Below the pieces are notes generated by a model. That model saw nothing but the letters and a program-made list of their open reading frames with translations. It was not told the origin of the DNA and did no database searches. DNA of 64,000 bases from Photobacterium alginatilyticum (GTDB taxonomy: Bacteria; Pseudomonadota; Gammaproteobacteria; Enterobacterales; Vibrionaceae), in assembly GCF_009910675.1 (NCBI RefSeq), contig NZ_RSEJ01000007.1, positions 62,001 to 126,000 on the forward strand. Direction: 5' to 3'. Positions 25,401 to 34,521 of the stretch are shown here, piece after piece (within the stretch, counting starts at the first letter, position 1; every line of letters starts with the position of its first letter). The position numbers were made by a program, and so were the translations under genes.

Positions 25401-27334
25401 CCAGTATCTTTTTGCAGGCATTCGTTTATCTGGTTGCCGCCGTTATCGCCGTTCCGATAGCCAAGCGGCTCGGGTTAGGCTCGGTATTAGGCTACCTCAT
25501 TGCAGGTGTTGTAATTGGTCCGGTTATCGGCTTGGTCGGGGAAGAGACCACCACCATTCAGCATTTTGCCGAGTTTGGGGTAGTCATGATGCTGTTCCTC
25601 GTCGGTTTAGAGCTGGAGCCCAAAATGCTGTGGGCGATGCGAAATCGGCTGATGGGACTTGGCGGCCTGCAGGTAGGCGGAACCGCTGCCGCGGTAATGG
25701 GGATCGCCTTGTTCTTCGAACAACCCTGGACAATTGCCCTGACCATCGGCCTCATTTTTGCGCTCTCTTCCACCGCGATTGTGCTGCAAACCTTCAATGA
25801 GAAGGGGCTGACCAAGACAGAGGGCGGTCAGAACGCCTTTTCAGTTCTGCTGTTCCAGGATATTGCCGTCATCCCTATGCTGGCATTTATCCCGCTGCTG
25901 GCACTCCCCGAGCTGGTAGCAAAAGCACAATCGGCAGCCACCACAGCCGCTGAGCATCATGACGAGTTAAGCCTTGTTGTCGGTTTGCCTGGCTGGGCAT
26001 ATGGCCTGGTGATCACCGGCTCTATCATTGCGGTTGTGGTTGGTGGTCATTTCCTCAGCCGCCCGCTGTTTCGTTTTGTGGCAAGCTCAGGCCTGCGCGA
26101 AATTTTTACCGCGACAGCATTAATGCTGGTGATCGGCATAGCCGCACTAATGAGCCTGGTGGGCCTGTCTCCCGCGTTAGGCACCTTCCTGGCCGGAGTA
26201 GTATTGGCGAACAGCGAATTTCGCCATGAGCTAGAGTCCAACATAGATCCGTTCAAAGGGCTATTGCTCGGACTATTCTTCATCACTGTGGGTGCCGGCA
26301 TCAACTTCTCGGTGCTATTGAATGACTTCACGATCATTATCGCTCTGACATTGGGCGTTATGCTTGTGAAGGCTCTGGTACTGTATAGTCTTGCGTTGGT
26401 CTTCAGGATCAAGGGCAGCGACCGCTGGCTGTTTACCCTCAGCCTCGCACAGGCTGGTGAATTCGGTTTCGTACTGCTTAGCTTCTCGCTGCAAAATCAC
26501 GTTATCCCCGCCGATATTGCGCAGACACTTTCCCTTGTTGTCGCGCTATCGATGTTCCTGACCCCGGGGCTGTTTATCCTGTTTGATAGAGTTATTCTTC
26601 CGCGGTTTGAAAAAACCTCTAACGACCGCGAAACAGACGTAATCGACGACCAGGGCACGGTTATTATCGCCGGAATCGGCCGCTTCGGGCAGATAGTCAA
26701 CCGTCTGCTGGTTTCCAACGGTGTCAAAACCGTCGTACTGGATCATCAGGCCAATCAGGTCGATGTCGTCCGTCAAATTGGCACCAAGGCTTACTTTGGT
26801 GATGCTACCCGCCCGGATCTGCTGCACACCGCCGGGATAGAGCACGCCGCAGCCCTTGTTGTAGCTATTGATGATCGCGAGCACAGTGTCGAATTGGTGA
26901 AATACGTCAAACACACCTATCCGAAAGTCAAAGTCATCACCCGTGCCTTCGACCGAGGTCATGGCTACCTGTTAAGGCAAGCTGGCGCAGACATTATTGA
27001 GTCAGAAACCTATCACTCGGCGCTGGAAATTGGCGGACACGCAATGAAAACACTCGGCCTGCATCCGTTCTTTGTCGAGCAACAGAAAGCCACCTATAAA
27101 CGGGTCGAAGATCGTAAATCCGACAAACTCTATGCCGCCTGGGCATCTGACTCCGAAGATGAACGTTTTGATAATAACTACCGTGATCTTTTTGTCCGTC
27201 TGGAAGAGGTGATGGCAGAAGAGATGAAGAAGGATCGCAGCGACAAGCATGCCCGCTCGGAGCGCGGCTGGACACCGCCGCCGAAAGGATATGCCGAAGC
27301 AATCAGTGACGAGGAACAGTCACAAAGCAGTTAA
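25397..27334 (+). CDS. kefB: Glutathione-gated K+/H+ antiporter (KefB/KefC type, CPA2 family)
   Basis: 645 residues. The N-terminal CPA2 antiporter domain (1-380) has about 12 membrane helices with family motifs (GYLIAGVVIGP near 33, LFLVGLELEP near 66, FALSSTAIVLQ near 116, LFQDIAVIPML near 153, LSPALGTFLAGVVLANSEFR near 255). A cytosolic RCK/TrkA-N domain begins near 415 with VIIAGIGRFGQIV, followed by VVLDHQANQVD and YFGDATRPDLL; it binds glutathione and its adducts. Product: efflux of K+ with acidification to protect from electrophiles. It is co-translated with the ancillary gene. The C-terminal 60 residues are charged and Glu-rich. Confidence 0.92.
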   Translation: MTSIFLQAFVYLVAAVIAVPIAKRLGLGSVLGYLIAGVVIGPVIGLVGEETTTIQHFAEFGVVMMLFLVGLELEPKMLWAMRNRLMGLGGLQVGGTAAAVMGIALFFEQPWTIALTIGLIFALSSTAIVLQTFNEKGLTKTEGGQNAFSVLLFQDIAVIPMLAFIPLLALPELVAKAQSAATTAAEHHDELSLVVGLPGWAYGLVITGSIIAVVVGGHFLSRPLFRFVASSGLREIFTATALMLVIGIAALMSLVGLSPALGTFLAGVVLANSEFRHELESNIDPFKGLLLGLFFITVGAGINFSVLLNDFTIIIALTLGVMLVKALVLYSLALVFRIKGSDRWLFTLSLAQAGEFGFVLLSFSLQNHVIPADIAQTLSLVVALSMFLTPGLFILFDRVILPRFEKTSNDRETDVIDDQGTVIIAGIGRFGQIVNRLLVSNGVKTVVLDHQANQVDVVRQIGTKAYFGDATRPDLLHTAGIEHAAALVVAIDDREHSVELVKYVKHTYPKVKVITRAFDRGHGYLLRQAGADIIESETYHSALEIGGHAMKTLGLHPFFVEQQKATYKRVEDRKSDKLYAAWASDSEDERFDNNYRDLFVRLEEVMAEEMKKDRSDKHARSERGWTPPPKGYAEAISDEEQSQSS

Positions 27335-27343
27335 TTACCTACT

Positions 27344-27372
27344 CTACGGCCCTTATTGAGCAGGGGCCGTAG
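27344..27372 (+). terminator. Hairpin at the end of kefB
   Basis: Nine-base arms CTACGGCCC/GGGCCGTAG with an 11-base loop, ten bases after the stop. The T-run is absent, so termination strength is uncertain. Confidence 0.55.
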
Positions 27373-27546
27373 CATCGCCGAAAGCCCTTAACAACACCTT
27401 GGCAGTTTCTGCAAAATGCAGATTGCACCTTTCAGTTCAGAGATCACGAATCCTTTAAAAACAGATCATTAGCCGTTTCTTTGTGTCCTAATACTCCTAT
27501 AATCATACGCATTTGATGTCATTGACTATGTGAATGGCAGGAGATA

Positions 27547-29871
27547 ATGCGCAATACAGCGATTTCTCTGTTGGCAGGCAAGGGACACACATCTTTTATG
27601 GACAACATCTTTTTTTCATTCTCTTTCTCTGAGTTCAAGACTCTGGTTGAGCACATCACCAAGCGTATGGGTGAGTCGGTTACCCTCCAGCGTTGCGGCC
27701 TGAAACCTTTTCACTTAGCTCAACTGGAAGCCTTTAAAGCTGCGCCCTTAGAGAACAGCCTGCAGTGTGTGAGAAACAGCCGCTATATGATCTGCCTGCT
27801 GGGACAGAATATCGGCAGCGAGGCTGAAAATGGCAAGACTTATATCGAGCTGGAAATTGAAGCCGCGCTAGAAGCCGATGTGGATGTTTTCGCCTTTCTG
27901 ATTGGCCCAGAATATGACACGCTAAATAACATGCCACCAGCTGTGCGCCGGGTTTACGAACGCCTCAGTGACTGTGTCACAATCGGTCAGCTCCCTACGC
28001 TCGATTCGGAAGCCATCGCCCGGCAAATCACCAACAAACTTGAAGATGATGTATGGCAAGCACTTGGCGAAGAAGAAAAGCTGACCCTTGCCTCGGATCT
28101 GCTAGATGTATCCGGCTTTCCCCGTCATCGACTCGACCGTCTGCCAGAAGGTGTTCGCAAACAGTTAACCCGCATCTACCGCCCAGTTACACAGGATAAA
28201 GTCAGCAGCCCGCTAGCAGCTGATCTCGCACAGCGTAAGCAATGGGCCTACCAGAGCCTGACCTACGGTCATCAGGAGCAGGCACTCAAGAACTTACAAA
28301 AAGCCATTAAAGAGTTCGGCTCAGACTTTTTCAGCTGCTTCTGGCTCAGCCGATTGTATGCCCTCCATGGTACCCGCGAAGAACACTGGCGCAGCAGTCA
28401 GCAATATGCAGAGACGCTGGAAAAAATGCTGAAAGACGAGGATACCCTGCTCACTTCGCTTCACCTCACCCACCTAGGCAGGGCGTATTGCTTTCAGAAA
28501 GACTTTGCCAAAGCAGAAAGCCTTTTGCTTCAGGCGATAGAAGCCTATCCAACCTATGAAGCACTCGAGTTTCTCGCCGAAGTCTATCTGATGCAACGGG
28601 AGAAGAACAACAACATAGAATGGCTACACAAAGCCGTTGATACCATGTCCTCGCTGCTGCGATTCAAGCTCTCCCACTACGTTCTGGTTGCTGACCGATT
28701 TTCAGAGAAATACCCATATACCTTTACTGAAGTAAACACAGAGGTTTCCCATAAGCTAGACAGCTTTTACTTCAACATGCACAAATCACTGACAGAAAAC
28801 CAACTGTGGGCAAGACAGCAGTTGGCCATTTCTGCTCCCCAGCCACCAGCACTACAAAAAGATGCGGCATTGCTGCAACGCGCTTATGTGGCTTCGCAAT
28901 ATGTATGGCAAAACTATCGAGTACTGCGTCAGGCTTCTTCCCAGTTAACGACGCGCTATATCGATATTCAACAACAACTAGACCAGCTCCGAGAGCAGAA
29001 AAAGTATCAGGAGCAAGAACACCAGCTATTAACTGAAGCCCTGACCGAAGCACGAGCCTTTCTGAAGGCACGCCATGAGCGGCTGGAAGAAGTCATTACG
29101 GCAAAAGAGCAGGAGCAAGCTGCACGCCGAAAACTGCATGCTGGTAATATCATGGGCGTCATCATGTTCATTGCTATGGGGGCAGGTTTCAACCAATCAC
29201 CAAACATTGGTTTCCTGCTGTTGGTAGGCTTGATTTTAACTTTATGTATCAGGACAGCTCTCAGCACAAAGAAAGCGAAGGCAGTTAAAAGTACCGAGGA
29301 AGAAGTAAACTACGTCAGTGAAATTAATCGCTCCCTGGCTCTTTCGCTATCCAGTTTCAACAACAAGATCGGACAAATCGAACTAAAAGCCCTGCTTCAC
29401 CCGCTGCAGGAAGAAGTCGAGAAGCTGCGTGAATCTGATATCACCGAGGCCGAGCAGCAGTTCAAGGCACTGTACCAACAGCAAGTTGAACAGTTCAACC
29501 AGTCAGCCTTGGCCTGTCAGCAGGAGCTGTCTCTTCTCGTAAGACAAACCAGCACCTGGCTGACAAAAGTCAACGAGTTTGAGCAGTATTCGGTCTCGGC
29601 TCACAGTGGACAGTATAACCATCTGATGATTCGCAAGGGGCGTATAGATGTTGCCCGCAAGACCGAACTGGGTAGCGGTAAGCTGGAAGCGATTCTCTTT
29701 GCTGGTGATGAGAGCCCGCTAACGGGCCGTGCGCTGCACTCAGGCGGCAACCGGCTTGACGCTTGGTTCGATAATCCAGCAGTCGCGCGTAGCCTGATAG
29801 CTATGACCGATAACCGTACCCAGCAACAACAAACTACACAGCAGCAAACAAATCATGAATATGGACAATAA
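27547..29871 (+). CDS. DUF4062/TIR-like protein with TPR-like helices, coiled coils and two membrane helices
   Basis: 774 residues. About 18-160 resemble DUF4062, a TIR-like Rossmannoid domain: NIFFSFSFSEFKTLVEHI, CVRNSRYMICLLG and KTYIELEIEAALEADVDVF, where the acidic residue follows the usual pattern. Residues 225-420 are helical repeats of TPR type (QWAYQSLTYGHQEQALKNLQ, GRAYCFQKDFAKAESLLLQ). A Gln/Glu/Lys coiled coil covers 470-530, two adjacent membrane helices lie near 535-575 (IMGVIMFIAMGAGF, GFLLLVGLILTLCI), and a second coiled coil fills 590-680. AGGAG five bases before the ATG supports this start over the Met 17 codons later. The stop overlaps the SLOG gene by 17 bases. Function unknown; a sensor or effector in nucleotide signalling is plausible. 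Confidence 0.7.
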   Translation: MRNTAISLLAGKGHTSFMDNIFFSFSFSEFKTLVEHITKRMGESVTLQRCGLKPFHLAQLEAFKAAPLENSLQCVRNSRYMICLLGQNIGSEAENGKTYIELEIEAALEADVDVFAFLIGPEYDTLNNMPPAVRRVYERLSDCVTIGQLPTLDSEAIARQITNKLEDDVWQALGEEEKLTLASDLLDVSGFPRHRLDRLPEGVRKQLTRIYRPVTQDKVSSPLAADLAQRKQWAYQSLTYGHQEQALKNLQKAIKEFGSDFFSCFWLSRLYALHGTREEHWRSSQQYAETLEKMLKDEDTLLTSLHLTHLGRAYCFQKDFAKAESLLLQAIEAYPTYEALEFLAEVYLMQREKNNNIEWLHKAVDTMSSLLRFKLSHYVLVADRFSEKYPYTFTEVNTEVSHKLDSFYFNMHKSLTENQLWARQQLAISAPQPPALQKDAALLQRAYVASQYVWQNYRVLRQASSQLTTRYIDIQQQLDQLREQKKYQEQEHQLLTEALTEARAFLKARHERLEEVITAKEQEQAARRKLHAGNIMGVIMFIAMGAGFNQSPNIGFLLLVGLILTLCIRTALSTKKAKAVKSTEEEVNYVSEINRSLALSLSSFNNKIGQIELKALLHPLQEEVEKLRESDITEAEQQFKALYQQQVEQFNQSALACQQELSLLVRQTSTWLTKVNEFEQYSVSAHSGQYNHLMIRKGRIDVARKTELGSGKLEAILFAGDESPLTGRALHSGGNRLDAWFDNPAVARSLIAMTDNRTQQQQTTQQQTNHEYGQ

Positions 29872-31606
29872 TGCCGGCAGGATACCCCTGATTATTGCGG
29901 TTACCGGGCATCGAGATGTTGATGCCCTGCAAGACAGCCGAGATCACAGCACCATCTCGGAAGCCTTTACAGCCTGCCTGCAATACTGGGTAAAAACCGT
30001 CGGCCCGGATACCCCGATCCACCTGTTGTGCGGTATGGCACAGGGAGCCGATCTGTTGGCGTTGAAAGCCGCCATACAATTGAAATCCGCAGGAGCAAGG
30101 ATCACCCCGCTACCCTGTCTTGTAGCTCCCCTGCCCCAACTTAAGGAAAGCTACGACAACCAGGAGGACTTTGAATACGCGGCTAAAATCTGCGAACAGT
30201 ATGGTTGTACCATCACAGCACCCAGCCAACCTGCCATAAACGAAATGGATGAGGCGTACCCTTACCTCTATCAAGGCGCAGTGTTTGCCCGCTATGCCAA
30301 TGTCGTTATCGCCCTGTGGGACAGCAAACCTGCCAAGGGGCATGGTGGCACCGCCGATGTCGTCAGAATGCAGCTTGGCGATATTCCCGATATCCCAGAA
30401 ATTAAAGCCCTGTTCCCCAAAGGGTTCGATGGCTCCAACGGTGGGGTTGTCCAACATATTCCCGTCACGCGCTGCAGGCCTTCAAGCGATGATACCGAAA
30501 TCAGCTATCCGACCACACATTTAAAAGGCTCCCCCTGCCCCGTTTACCTGTCTTGCAGCCACCATCAAAGCGTACAGGATTTTCTGTCTCACGAGTTCAC
30601 CACACTGCTTGAACAAATACGTCTGTTTAACCGCAAACACAAGGGGAACGATACGCAAAAAGCCGAGCAAGACAGCGCACAGCCAGGCCTAACGCCCGAG
30701 TTAAACCAGTTATTCCACTATGCCGATACCAAGGCGGTGAAAAGGCGTGATAAATACCAGAAATCTGTGCTGACGTTTTTCTTCTTTGCGTTTTTTGCCC
30801 TACTGGCACTAGAGTTTGTTGAATGGGGTGTTAGTTCGACCTCAGGGTATATAGCAACAGGCATCGTCTTGTTTGCCCTTGTTGCCTGTATGGGCCTTTA
30901 CTGGACATCCAGAGTCAGAGGCTGGAAGCGTGACTACCAGCTATATCGCGGCGTTGCCGAGGCCATCAGGCTAAGAGGTTACCTGAACCTAGCCGATATT
31001 GCTCCTTGCGAAAGCTCGCTGCTACCGCGGCAAATGCGCAATAACCTGCCACTGTTCCAGCAAGCAGTGTACTTAACTGAGTGGGCCTGGTGGCAGGACA
31101 AAAGCATCATCGCTCCGGATAAAGTCAAAGATGCCTGGATGGAAAGCCAGATCTCATACCTTAAAGCGCGGCTTACCGCGACACCCGATAAAGGTATTAG
31201 GGAAATAAGAAAGATTCATAGCAATCTGCTAAAAATGCCCGGTCATTATCACCGGACCCTTAGCAAGCTGTCTAAATTCTTGATGACAAGTTTTGTGATA
31301 CTGCTGGCTTCATTGTTCACTTTGCAGTTAACCGACACTGCCGATTATTACACCTGGCTCTACCTGGGTATCAAAGTCATGCTGTTCACCAGTGGTATTT
31401 TTGCCCTGTGGATCAACCTCGCCGGCTACGAGCACTTGTGCGTGAGTTATTCCCGGTTGATTACCTTATACCAGCGCGCAGCAACTGAACTGGAGAACAC
31501 CTCCGATTATCACTACACCCTGCAGGAACTGGCAAAAGAGGCCTTCAGCGAACACTGCGAGTGGGTCTACTATAACGCCAAGTCGGAATATAATAGCGGG
31601 CATTAA
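29855..31606 (+). CDS. SLOG-domain protein with four membrane helices (SLATT-like C-terminal region)
   Basis: 583 residues. The N-terminal SLOG nucleotide-binding domain is clear: PLIIAVTGHRDVD, LLCGMAQGADLLALKAA near 61, and ANVVIALWDSKPAKGHGGTA near 150, with the G-x-GGTA loop of this superfamily. Four membrane helices follow as two hairpins (about 303-325, 330-350 and 472-490, 500-523), each followed by basic and aromatic helical segments (DYQLYRGVAEAIRLRGYL; SRLITLYQRAATELE) that resemble the SLATT 2TM module. SLOG and SLATT are known from proposed nucleotide-triggered membrane effectors. There is no ribosome-binding site; translation is probably coupled to the overlapping upstream gene. 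Ligand and effect are unknown. Confidence 0.72.
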   Translation: MNMDNNAGRIPLIIAVTGHRDVDALQDSRDHSTISEAFTACLQYWVKTVGPDTPIHLLCGMAQGADLLALKAAIQLKSAGARITPLPCLVAPLPQLKESYDNQEDFEYAAKICEQYGCTITAPSQPAINEMDEAYPYLYQGAVFARYANVVIALWDSKPAKGHGGTADVVRMQLGDIPDIPEIKALFPKGFDGSNGGVVQHIPVTRCRPSSDDTEISYPTTHLKGSPCPVYLSCSHHQSVQDFLSHEFTTLLEQIRLFNRKHKGNDTQKAEQDSAQPGLTPELNQLFHYADTKAVKRRDKYQKSVLTFFFFAFFALLALEFVEWGVSSTSGYIATGIVLFALVACMGLYWTSRVRGWKRDYQLYRGVAEAIRLRGYLNLADIAPCESSLLPRQMRNNLPLFQQAVYLTEWAWWQDKSIIAPDKVKDAWMESQISYLKARLTATPDKGIREIRKIHSNLLKMPGHYHRTLSKLSKFLMTSFVILLASLFTLQLTDTADYYTWLYLGIKVMLFTSGIFALWINLAGYEHLCVSYSRLITLYQRAATELENTSDYHYTLQELAKEAFSEHCEWVYYNAKSEYNSGH

Positions 31607-31643
31607 GGCGGTTAATTCACGATCAGCCCACGATTCACATCAA

Positions 31644-31679
31644 CTAGGCGATACCTGAATGAAAACAGGTATCGCCTAG
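31644..31679. terminator. Perfect 14-base hairpin between convergent genes
   Basis: Arms CTAGGCGATACCTG/CAGGTATCGCCTAG with the loop AATGAAAA, 37 bases after the SLOG gene and 6 bases from the end of the facing gene. The T-run is poor, but the stem is very strong and placed to end both transcripts. Confidence 0.75.
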
Positions 31680-31685
31680 CCAGCC

Positions 31686-32366
31686 TTATTTCGGCTCTTC
31701 AAACTTGTACTCCTTCCCTTTGACCAATACATATGGCGCACGATTGTACGTCGCCGTTTTGTACTGAACAGCCCAATCAGGGAAAGCATTATTTAAAGGC
31801 AAATTAAAACTGGCTTGGATCGCTTTTTCATTCGATGTGATCTGATTTAAGTTGAACGTCGCGAGATCAGAAAAGTTCGCCACATCATAAATCGCAATCG
31901 ATGGCGTATTCGTCGAGGCACTACTCCACACCCAAGCCTTATAACCACCGAGCAATTCAGGTGCATAGGCAACAACAGGCTCCTTCACTCGAATGCGATA
32001 GCGGCAGTTAGTATCAAGCTTTGTGCATGTTGGATGGGTAAACGGCTGGCCGACACCGTACTCATATTCAGAGTCGACATCTTCAAGCTCTAATCCCATA
32101 TCCTTCATTAACTTGATGAAGTGATCGAAGACATACTTCCTCGCCTCTTCTGGGCTTGCGGCCTTCTCATAAGGCAGGTAGAAGGCGACGCTATCGTAGT
32201 CTCTGGCTGTCTTCTTTTTGGTTGAGCCTGCACCAAGGACAAAATGATCCTGAGCCGTGTCCGTTGCAAGATCATGTGACATAGAAGTCGGCAAACCAAG
32301 CGTTTTGGCGAAGGCGAAATTTTGTAAGAAGCTGAATCCTATACAGCTCCTCATATAAAACAACAA
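31686..32366 (-). CDS. Protein of unknown function, possibly exported, N-terminus uncertain
   Basis: 226 residues by the longest frame. The first 20 residues (MLFYMRSCIGFSFLQNFAFA) could be a poor signal peptide with cleavage after AFA, but the hydrophobic core is broken by QN. The rest is soluble: an acidic middle (MKDMGLELEDVDSEYEYG), two cysteines in THPTCTKLDTNCRYRIRV near 130, and a lysine-rich end (YVLVKGKEYKFEEPK). No conserved family is recognised. The start lies 28 bases from the end of a LysR gene and has no good ribosome-binding site, so the true N-terminus may have been lost by rearrangement. It converges on the SLOG gene. Confidence 0.6.
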   Translation of the reverse strand: MLFYMRSCIGFSFLQNFAFAKTLGLPTSMSHDLATDTAQDHFVLGAGSTKKKTARDYDSVAFYLPYEKAASPEEARKYVFDHFIKLMKDMGLELEDVDSEYEYGVGQPFTHPTCTKLDTNCRYRIRVKEPVVAYAPELLGGYKAWVWSSASTNTPSIAIYDVANFSDLATFNLNQITSNEKAIQASFNLPLNNAFPDWAVQYKTATYNRAPYVLVKGKEYKFEEPK

Positions 32367-32393
32367 ATGTCATTTAATACAGTGATATAAAAC

Positions 32394-33344
32394 CTACCCA
32401 ACGCGGCCATACAGCTTTTGAAAATTAGGGATATGCTTTTCCCATATCGGAACATCATCACCGACGATGGCTCTGAGCGTTTCGATAAATAGTTTTGTCT
32501 TGATGGGGGCATCTCTGTGCGGGTAAACAGCATAAAAAGTGCCGAAGTCATCTAAATGCAGCTGCGTCATTATCGGGACAAGTTTGCCCTCCAGGATTTC
32601 ATTATCAATCATCTGGGCGGTAACCACCGCAAGTGTGTTCCCCGCTACCGCACTTTTTGTGACCATTTCAACATCATTCACTTTATAGGCCACCTTCAGC
32701 TGAAAGTGCTTGCTCTCGTTGTTGTCATCCAGATACCTGAATTTATCAATCAAGAGCCCCGGCGCAGCGTAGGCTGTCGCAGGTAATGACTCCAACTGTT
32801 GAACCGTGTTGATTTCTCCATACTTTTGAATGAACTTAGGGGAAGCAACAATCAATAACCTGTTACGCGCTATTTTTCTGATAATCAGGCTGGAATTTTT
32901 CGGCTTGCCGATACGAAAGCCAATATCAAACCCTTCCCTGACCATGTCCACAACCCGATCTTCTAAACGCAGTTCAATATCGACATCCGGGTATTGTTGC
33001 TGAAATACCTCTACCGCTTGCTGAACATACTGCCGACCAAACAAGGTCGAGCTGGTGATGCGCAGTACGCCCTTGGGCTCGGCATGGTAATTCTGCGCCA
33101 GCCGGTGCGTATCATTTAACAAGGTCCGTAATGACCTGGCCTGATTCACCATTTCGCTCCCGGCAGCGGTTAAAGATAGCGAGCGCGTCGTTCGGTTTAG
33201 CAAACGAACGCCAAGCTCATCTTCTAATCGGCTGATATGTTTAGAGATGACCGATCGATCAACATTTCTTTGCTCAGACACTTTGGTAAATGAACCGAGT
33301 TCTACCACTTCGAGTAGCAGTAATAATCGACTAGAAAAATCCAT
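32394..33344 (-). CDS. LysR-family transcriptional regulator
   Basis: About 316 residues from the ATG of MDFSSRLLLLLEVVELGSFT, the normal LysR N-terminus; longer frames add a basic leader not seen in the family. The helix-turn-helix includes VSEQRNVDRSVISKHISRLE, followed by LLNRTTRSLSLT and a linker helix. The effector domain contains GVLRITSSTLFGRQYVQQAV and VDMVREGFDIGFRIG, typical of the CrgA-like branch. It is divergent from the crotonase gene with about 140 bases between, so it probably controls that gene and itself. The inducer is unknown. Confidence 0.9.
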   Translation of the reverse strand: MDFSSRLLLLLEVVELGSFTKVSEQRNVDRSVISKHISRLEDELGVRLLNRTTRSLSLTAAGSEMVNQARSLRTLLNDTHRLAQNYHAEPKGVLRITSSTLFGRQYVQQAVEVFQQQYPDVDIELRLEDRVVDMVREGFDIGFRIGKPKNSSLIIRKIARNRLLIVASPKFIQKYGEINTVQQLESLPATAYAAPGLLIDKFRYLDDNNESKHFQLKVAYKVNDVEMVTKSAVAGNTLAVVTAQMIDNEILEGKLVPIMTQLHLDDFGTFYAVYPHRDAPIKTKLFIETLRAIVGDDVPIWEKHIPNFQKLYGRVG

Positions 33345-33483
33345 ACGCTTTCTTTTTTGTTGCATTAAAAGCACCAATTATATGCCAATTAGCACATTTT
33401 TCCTCTCCTATAATATTCCTATAGTAACCACACATTGAGGGCTTGAACTGACACAACCCATTTACTCAAGTGAGGAAGATTCC

Positions 33484-34296
33484 ATGAACACACTATCGAT
33501 TACCCACAACAACGGCATTGCAACAGTCACTATCAATAATCCGCCAGTGAATGTTCTAACGATTGAGCTAATCAATGAAATCAACGAGTTTGTGTTATCG
33601 CTAAAAGATGACCGTGATACAAAAGTAGTGGTATTCAAATCACTCCACAAAAAGTTCTTCCTGGCTCACTTAGATTTGCATGTGATCAACGGTACTCAGG
33701 GTGGCCAGGCAGCATCGATCGAATTCAATCACATGATTGCCAACATTAAAGCAATGAAGCAGATCTCTGTGGCTGTGGTTGACGGTGTAGCACGAGGAGG
33801 CGGCAATGAGTTCGTCATGGCGTGTGACTTGGCATACGGCACAGAAACCGCCGCCTTTGCCCAGCCTGAAATTCACGTCAACATCCCGACTGGCGGCCAG
33901 GGTGCGGTACATTTTGCAAGACGAATGGGCAAAAACAAGGCGCTACAAGCACTGCTTCTCGGTAATGACTTTACTGCCCAGCAAGCAGAAGCATTGAACA
34001 TTATTACCCAGTATGTACCAAAGGCAGAAATGGATGGCTTCCTAACTCAAACACTTGGGGTGATTAGCCAGCTAGAAGTTCGAGATATCGTGATGTACAA
34101 AGCGATCATCGAGGCATCAATCAAAGATGAAAATGCAGGTGCGGAATTGGAATTGCGCTACTTCCTGGAGCGCGCAAAAGAAGAGAAGACCCAGGCCATT
34201 ATCGAGGCATTTCTTAAGCACGGCGGACAAACTGAACGTGAAGCAAATGATATTCAGGGCATCTTTGCCGACACCGCCGCCGAGCTTGCCAAATAA
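33484..34296 (+). CDS. Enoyl-CoA hydratase/isomerase (crotonase) family protein
   Basis: 270 residues with the crotonase fold. The oxyanion-hole Gly region is in DGVARGGGNEFVMACDLAYG near 100. Both catalytic-site glutamates of hydratases are present, in GGGNEF and in AQPEIHVNIPTGGQG near 125. The N-terminal MNTLSITHNNGIATVTINNP is typical. GAGGAAG before the ATG supports the start. It stands alone, transcribed away from a LysR gene. The substrate cannot be told; isolated crotonases of this type include isomerases and hydrolases, so hydratase activity is not certain. Confidence 0.88.
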   Translation: MNTLSITHNNGIATVTINNPPVNVLTIELINEINEFVLSLKDDRDTKVVVFKSLHKKFFLAHLDLHVINGTQGGQAASIEFNHMIANIKAMKQISVAVVDGVARGGGNEFVMACDLAYGTETAAFAQPEIHVNIPTGGQGAVHFARRMGKNKALQALLLGNDFTAQQAEALNIITQYVPKAEMDGFLTQTLGVISQLEVRDIVMYKAIIEASIKDENAGAELELRYFLERAKEEKTQAIIEAFLKHGGQTEREANDIQGIFADTAAELAK

Positions 34297-34368
34297 AACA
34301 TAACCTTAAATCATCAACAGCATGCGCAACGGAACATAGTCGCAAGCATTAGGATCCAAGTGCTCAGA

Positions 34369-34402
34369 CGCTCCCCCCAATATACTGAGGCTGGGGGGAG
34401 CG
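34369..34402. terminator. G/C-rich hairpin after the crotonase gene
   Basis: Perfect 10-base arms CGCTCCCCCC/GGGGGGAGCG with a 14-base loop, 73 bases after the stop. There is no T-run. It probably ends the crotonase mRNA. The rest of the 225-base gap holds only the A/T-rich promoter side of the next gene. Confidence 0.6.
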
Positions 34403-34521
34403 AATGGATACCGAAACTGCGAAGTTCCAAATTGTAATGACATTTCTGACAAATTCACACAAACCCATACAGTAGCTTTTATATCTCTTCAGCATAATTC
34501 CCTGCAGCATTAATAATAACT

